This document shows positions 48,179 to 49,539 of a DNA stretch of 49,539 bases, in pieces (the stretch's first letter is position 1; every line of letters begins with the position of its first letter). Below the pieces are notes generated by a model. It made no database searches, was not told the DNA's origin, and saw nothing but the letters and a program-made list of their open reading frames with translations. The DNA is from Bacilli bacterium (GTDB lineage: Bacteria > Bacillota_I > Bacilli_A > RFN20 > CAG-826). The stretch is from assembly GCA_900767825.1 (NCBI GenBank), contig CAAGAN010000011.1:1-49539 (forward strand). The letters are read 5' to 3'. Both the position numbers and the translations under genes were made by a program.

Positions 48179-49375
48179 AACTGCTTCATAAAATTGTGCA
48201 GTTGATAAACACTTTTTAATTAATTCATCGCATCTATCAAGAACGGTTTTGTTTTTCATGTTTTTGTTTTTATTTTTGGAAATAAAACTAATAAAATCAT
48301 TTTTTAAAATCGTACTTCCGATAAATTTTGATATAGTGTAGCAATATTCCCATAAGCTTTGATTTATTCTATCGTTATAATTTGGCAAAAAGTAATCATT
48401 GTTTTTAAGATTGTTTAAGAAAAATGCATCGGTACGGAAAAAATCGTTACCTATAAAATAATTGAAATATAGGTTGATGCAATCAGTATAATTATCGCTT
48501 GACTTTGATTTGGCAAACTTATTAGTTAACTCATCTATCATAATTTGAGAATATGCTAAATTAATAGGTTGTTCCCAGTTCTGAAAGTTTGAAGCGTCTT
48601 TTCCTAAACATCTTTTGTATTCGTTTATACATTTTAAAAAATATTCTCTACTACTTATGCGTTGTTCAATTTTCCAATGCTTGAAAAAGTGTCTGCAAAT
48701 ATTGAGTTTATCTTCTTTTGTAATAGAAATATTGCAATATGTAAGAATTTCTAAAAGTTCTCTAAAGTTTGTTGAAGTTAAACGATTGTTTTCATTCATT
48801 AAAAAACCAAGAAAATATGTTGCCCTTTTCTCTTTTTCTTTTTGAGATAAGTAAAAAAATAATTCATCGGCATTGTTGACCTTCGCTATTTTTTTCTTTT
48901 GTTCGTAGTTGTTACCTTGTTTATTTTCCGAGCAAGAAACTAGACAAAGCATAAGCCATAAAGAAGAGTAATATTTTTCTTCCGCAAAAAATAAATTTAG
49001 TTTTTCGATGTATTTTCTTTCGAACGAACCATCATTCGCAAATTTATTACATAGTTCACTGCTAACTGAAAAAATATTAGTTTCCCCAATTGACTTGTCA
49101 AAAGCAAGCTTTGCATTAGCAATGTACTTTTTATTAAAAAATACAGTCGGTGTTATTTTTTTCTTTATTGCCCTGGGGATATTTGATTTGTTTGAGAAAA
49201 GTCTCGAAGCAAGTTCTCTTCCAAAACAATAAATATGTCCGTTTTTGTCTACGATTTTATAATCCTCGACTAAAGGAAAAAATAAATCATCCAAAAAACA
49301 GTCTCGAGAATAGTCTTTTAGTTTGTTTGGGTAGACGCTCTTTAAGAAAATGCCCAAGTTCATTTCTGATGTCAT
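48173..49375 (-). CDS. Hypothetical protein, unrecognised family
   Basis: I do not recognise this 400-residue protein. It is soluble, rich in Lys, Asn and Phe, and predominantly helical, with no signal peptide, transmembrane helix, nucleotide-binding loop or obvious catalytic motif. Cysteines are scattered singly (CFLDD, CLVSC, YCN, CRH), not in zinc-type pairs. Residues 50-75 (GRELASRLFSNKSNIPRAIK) might be a DNA-contacting helix pair, but that is weak. It has the best leaderless promoter in the window. Its strongly A/T-biased codons differ from the ribosomal genes, and it stands where ecf transporter genes are often found, so it may be acquired. Confidence 0.75.
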   Translation of the reverse strand: MTSEMNLGIFLKSVYPNKLKDYSRDCFLDDLFFPLVEDYKIVDKNGHIYCFGRELASRLFSNKSNIPRAIKKKITPTVFFNKKYIANAKLAFDKSIGETNIFSVSSELCNKFANDGSFERKYIEKLNLFFAEEKYYSSLWLMLCLVSCSENKQGNNYEQKKKIAKVNNADELFFYLSQKEKEKRATYFLGFLMNENNRLTSTNFRELLEILTYCNISITKEDKLNICRHFFKHWKIEQRISSREYFLKCINEYKRCLGKDASNFQNWEQPINLAYSQIMIDELTNKFAKSKSSDNYTDCINLYFNYFIGNDFFRTDAFFLNNLKNNDYFLPNYNDRINQSLWEYCYTISKFIGSTILKNDFISFISKNKNKNMKNKTVLDRCDELIKKCLSTAQFYEAVS

Positions 49376-49381
49376 TTTACA

Positions 49382-49409
49382 ATTATAAAGTATCTCAACT
49401 TTGTTTCAA
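49382..49409 (-). promoter_or_regulatory. Strong promoter of the unknown gene, leaderless start
   Basis: On the minus strand TTGAAA, a 16-nt spacer and a perfect TATAAT (49382-49387) that ends 6 nt before the ATG at 49375. No ribosome site. Confidence 0.8.
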
Positions 49410-49494
49410 CTTTTCATCAATTCCCATTTTCGGCACTTGCTAACTAGTTTTTGAATCTATTTAGGGAATAATAGGAAGAATATTACTTTGTAAG

Positions 49495-49516
49495 TCCATG
49501 AAAAAATGGATTTTTT
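49495..49516 (+). terminator. Weak terminator-like hairpin at the right edge
   Basis: TCCAT and ATGGA form a 5-bp stem with a 6-nt A-rich loop followed by TTTTTT. No plus-strand gene precedes it within the window, so it may be chance. Confidence 0.3.
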
Positions 49517-49539
49517 ATTATGTCAAATTTACTTAACGT

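Noticed and set aside
1..49539. CRISPR arrays, insertion sequences, integrases, rRNA genes, prophage
   Set aside because: No regularly spaced direct repeats, transposase or integrase motifs, rRNA stretches or phage structural genes were seen.

Overview
The window is AT-rich chromosomal DNA with short gaps. UGA acts as a stop (for example at the ends of infA, rpmJ, adk and the HI0933-type flavoprotein gene), so the recoded Mollicutes are excluded. The S10/spc/alpha ribosomal order, the rmuC, YolD, QueT and DtxR families and the GGAGG ribosome sites point to Bacillota, probably an uncultured Bacilli or Erysipelotrichia-like, or deep Tenericutes-related, gut anaerobe. Anaerobic ribonucleotide reduction (nrdD, nrdG) and sugar hydrolase remnants fit that habitat. 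Placement at genus level is not possible from the sequence alone.

Layout. 1-5.6 kb is accessory: a GH31 glycosidase, a YefM/PIN toxin-antitoxin pair, an AraC regulator and GH1 beta-glucosidase pair reduced to abutting 3' ends, small hypothetical genes and an orphan YefM-type antitoxin. 5.6-11.6 kb holds tRNA-Ala(CGC), rmuC, a Y-family polymerase with its YolD partner, an M29 aminopeptidase and two paralogous membrane proteins. 11.7-15.9 kb is a deoxyribonucleotide module: NrdG, thioredoxin reductase, and an NrdD carrying a fused glutaredoxin-like domain behind a structured leader. 16-28.9 kb holds single genes: CvpA, an enlarged MscL, a phosphatase-Nudix fusion, an alpha/beta hydrolase, an NAD synthetase with an N-terminal YefM-like domain, a DtxR-like regulator, two flavoproteins and two P-loop kinases. 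28.9-32.4 kb is queuosine salvage: preQ1 riboswitch, queT, tgt, queA, queH. 32.5-48.0 kb is one collinear run of 29 genes from rpsJ to rplQ behind a single strong promoter and a structured leader, lacking rpmD. The right edge carries an unrecognised 400-residue gene.

Two themes stand out. First, many stand-alone genes have no Shine-Dalgarno sequence but have a -10 box ending 6-7 nt before the start codon, so their mRNAs are predicted to be leaderless; the ribosomal run instead has strong GGAGG-type sites. Second, the glutamine-dependent NAD synthetase has a fused YefM/Phd DNA-binding domain, and the known YefM operator core TGTACA lies between the -35 and -10 of its own promoter. The same core occurs three times, 22-23 bp apart, before the YefM/PIN pair. 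This suggests an NAD-biosynthetic enzyme that represses its own gene with a borrowed antitoxin domain. All functional calls rest on motif recognition by eye; no database search was possible.
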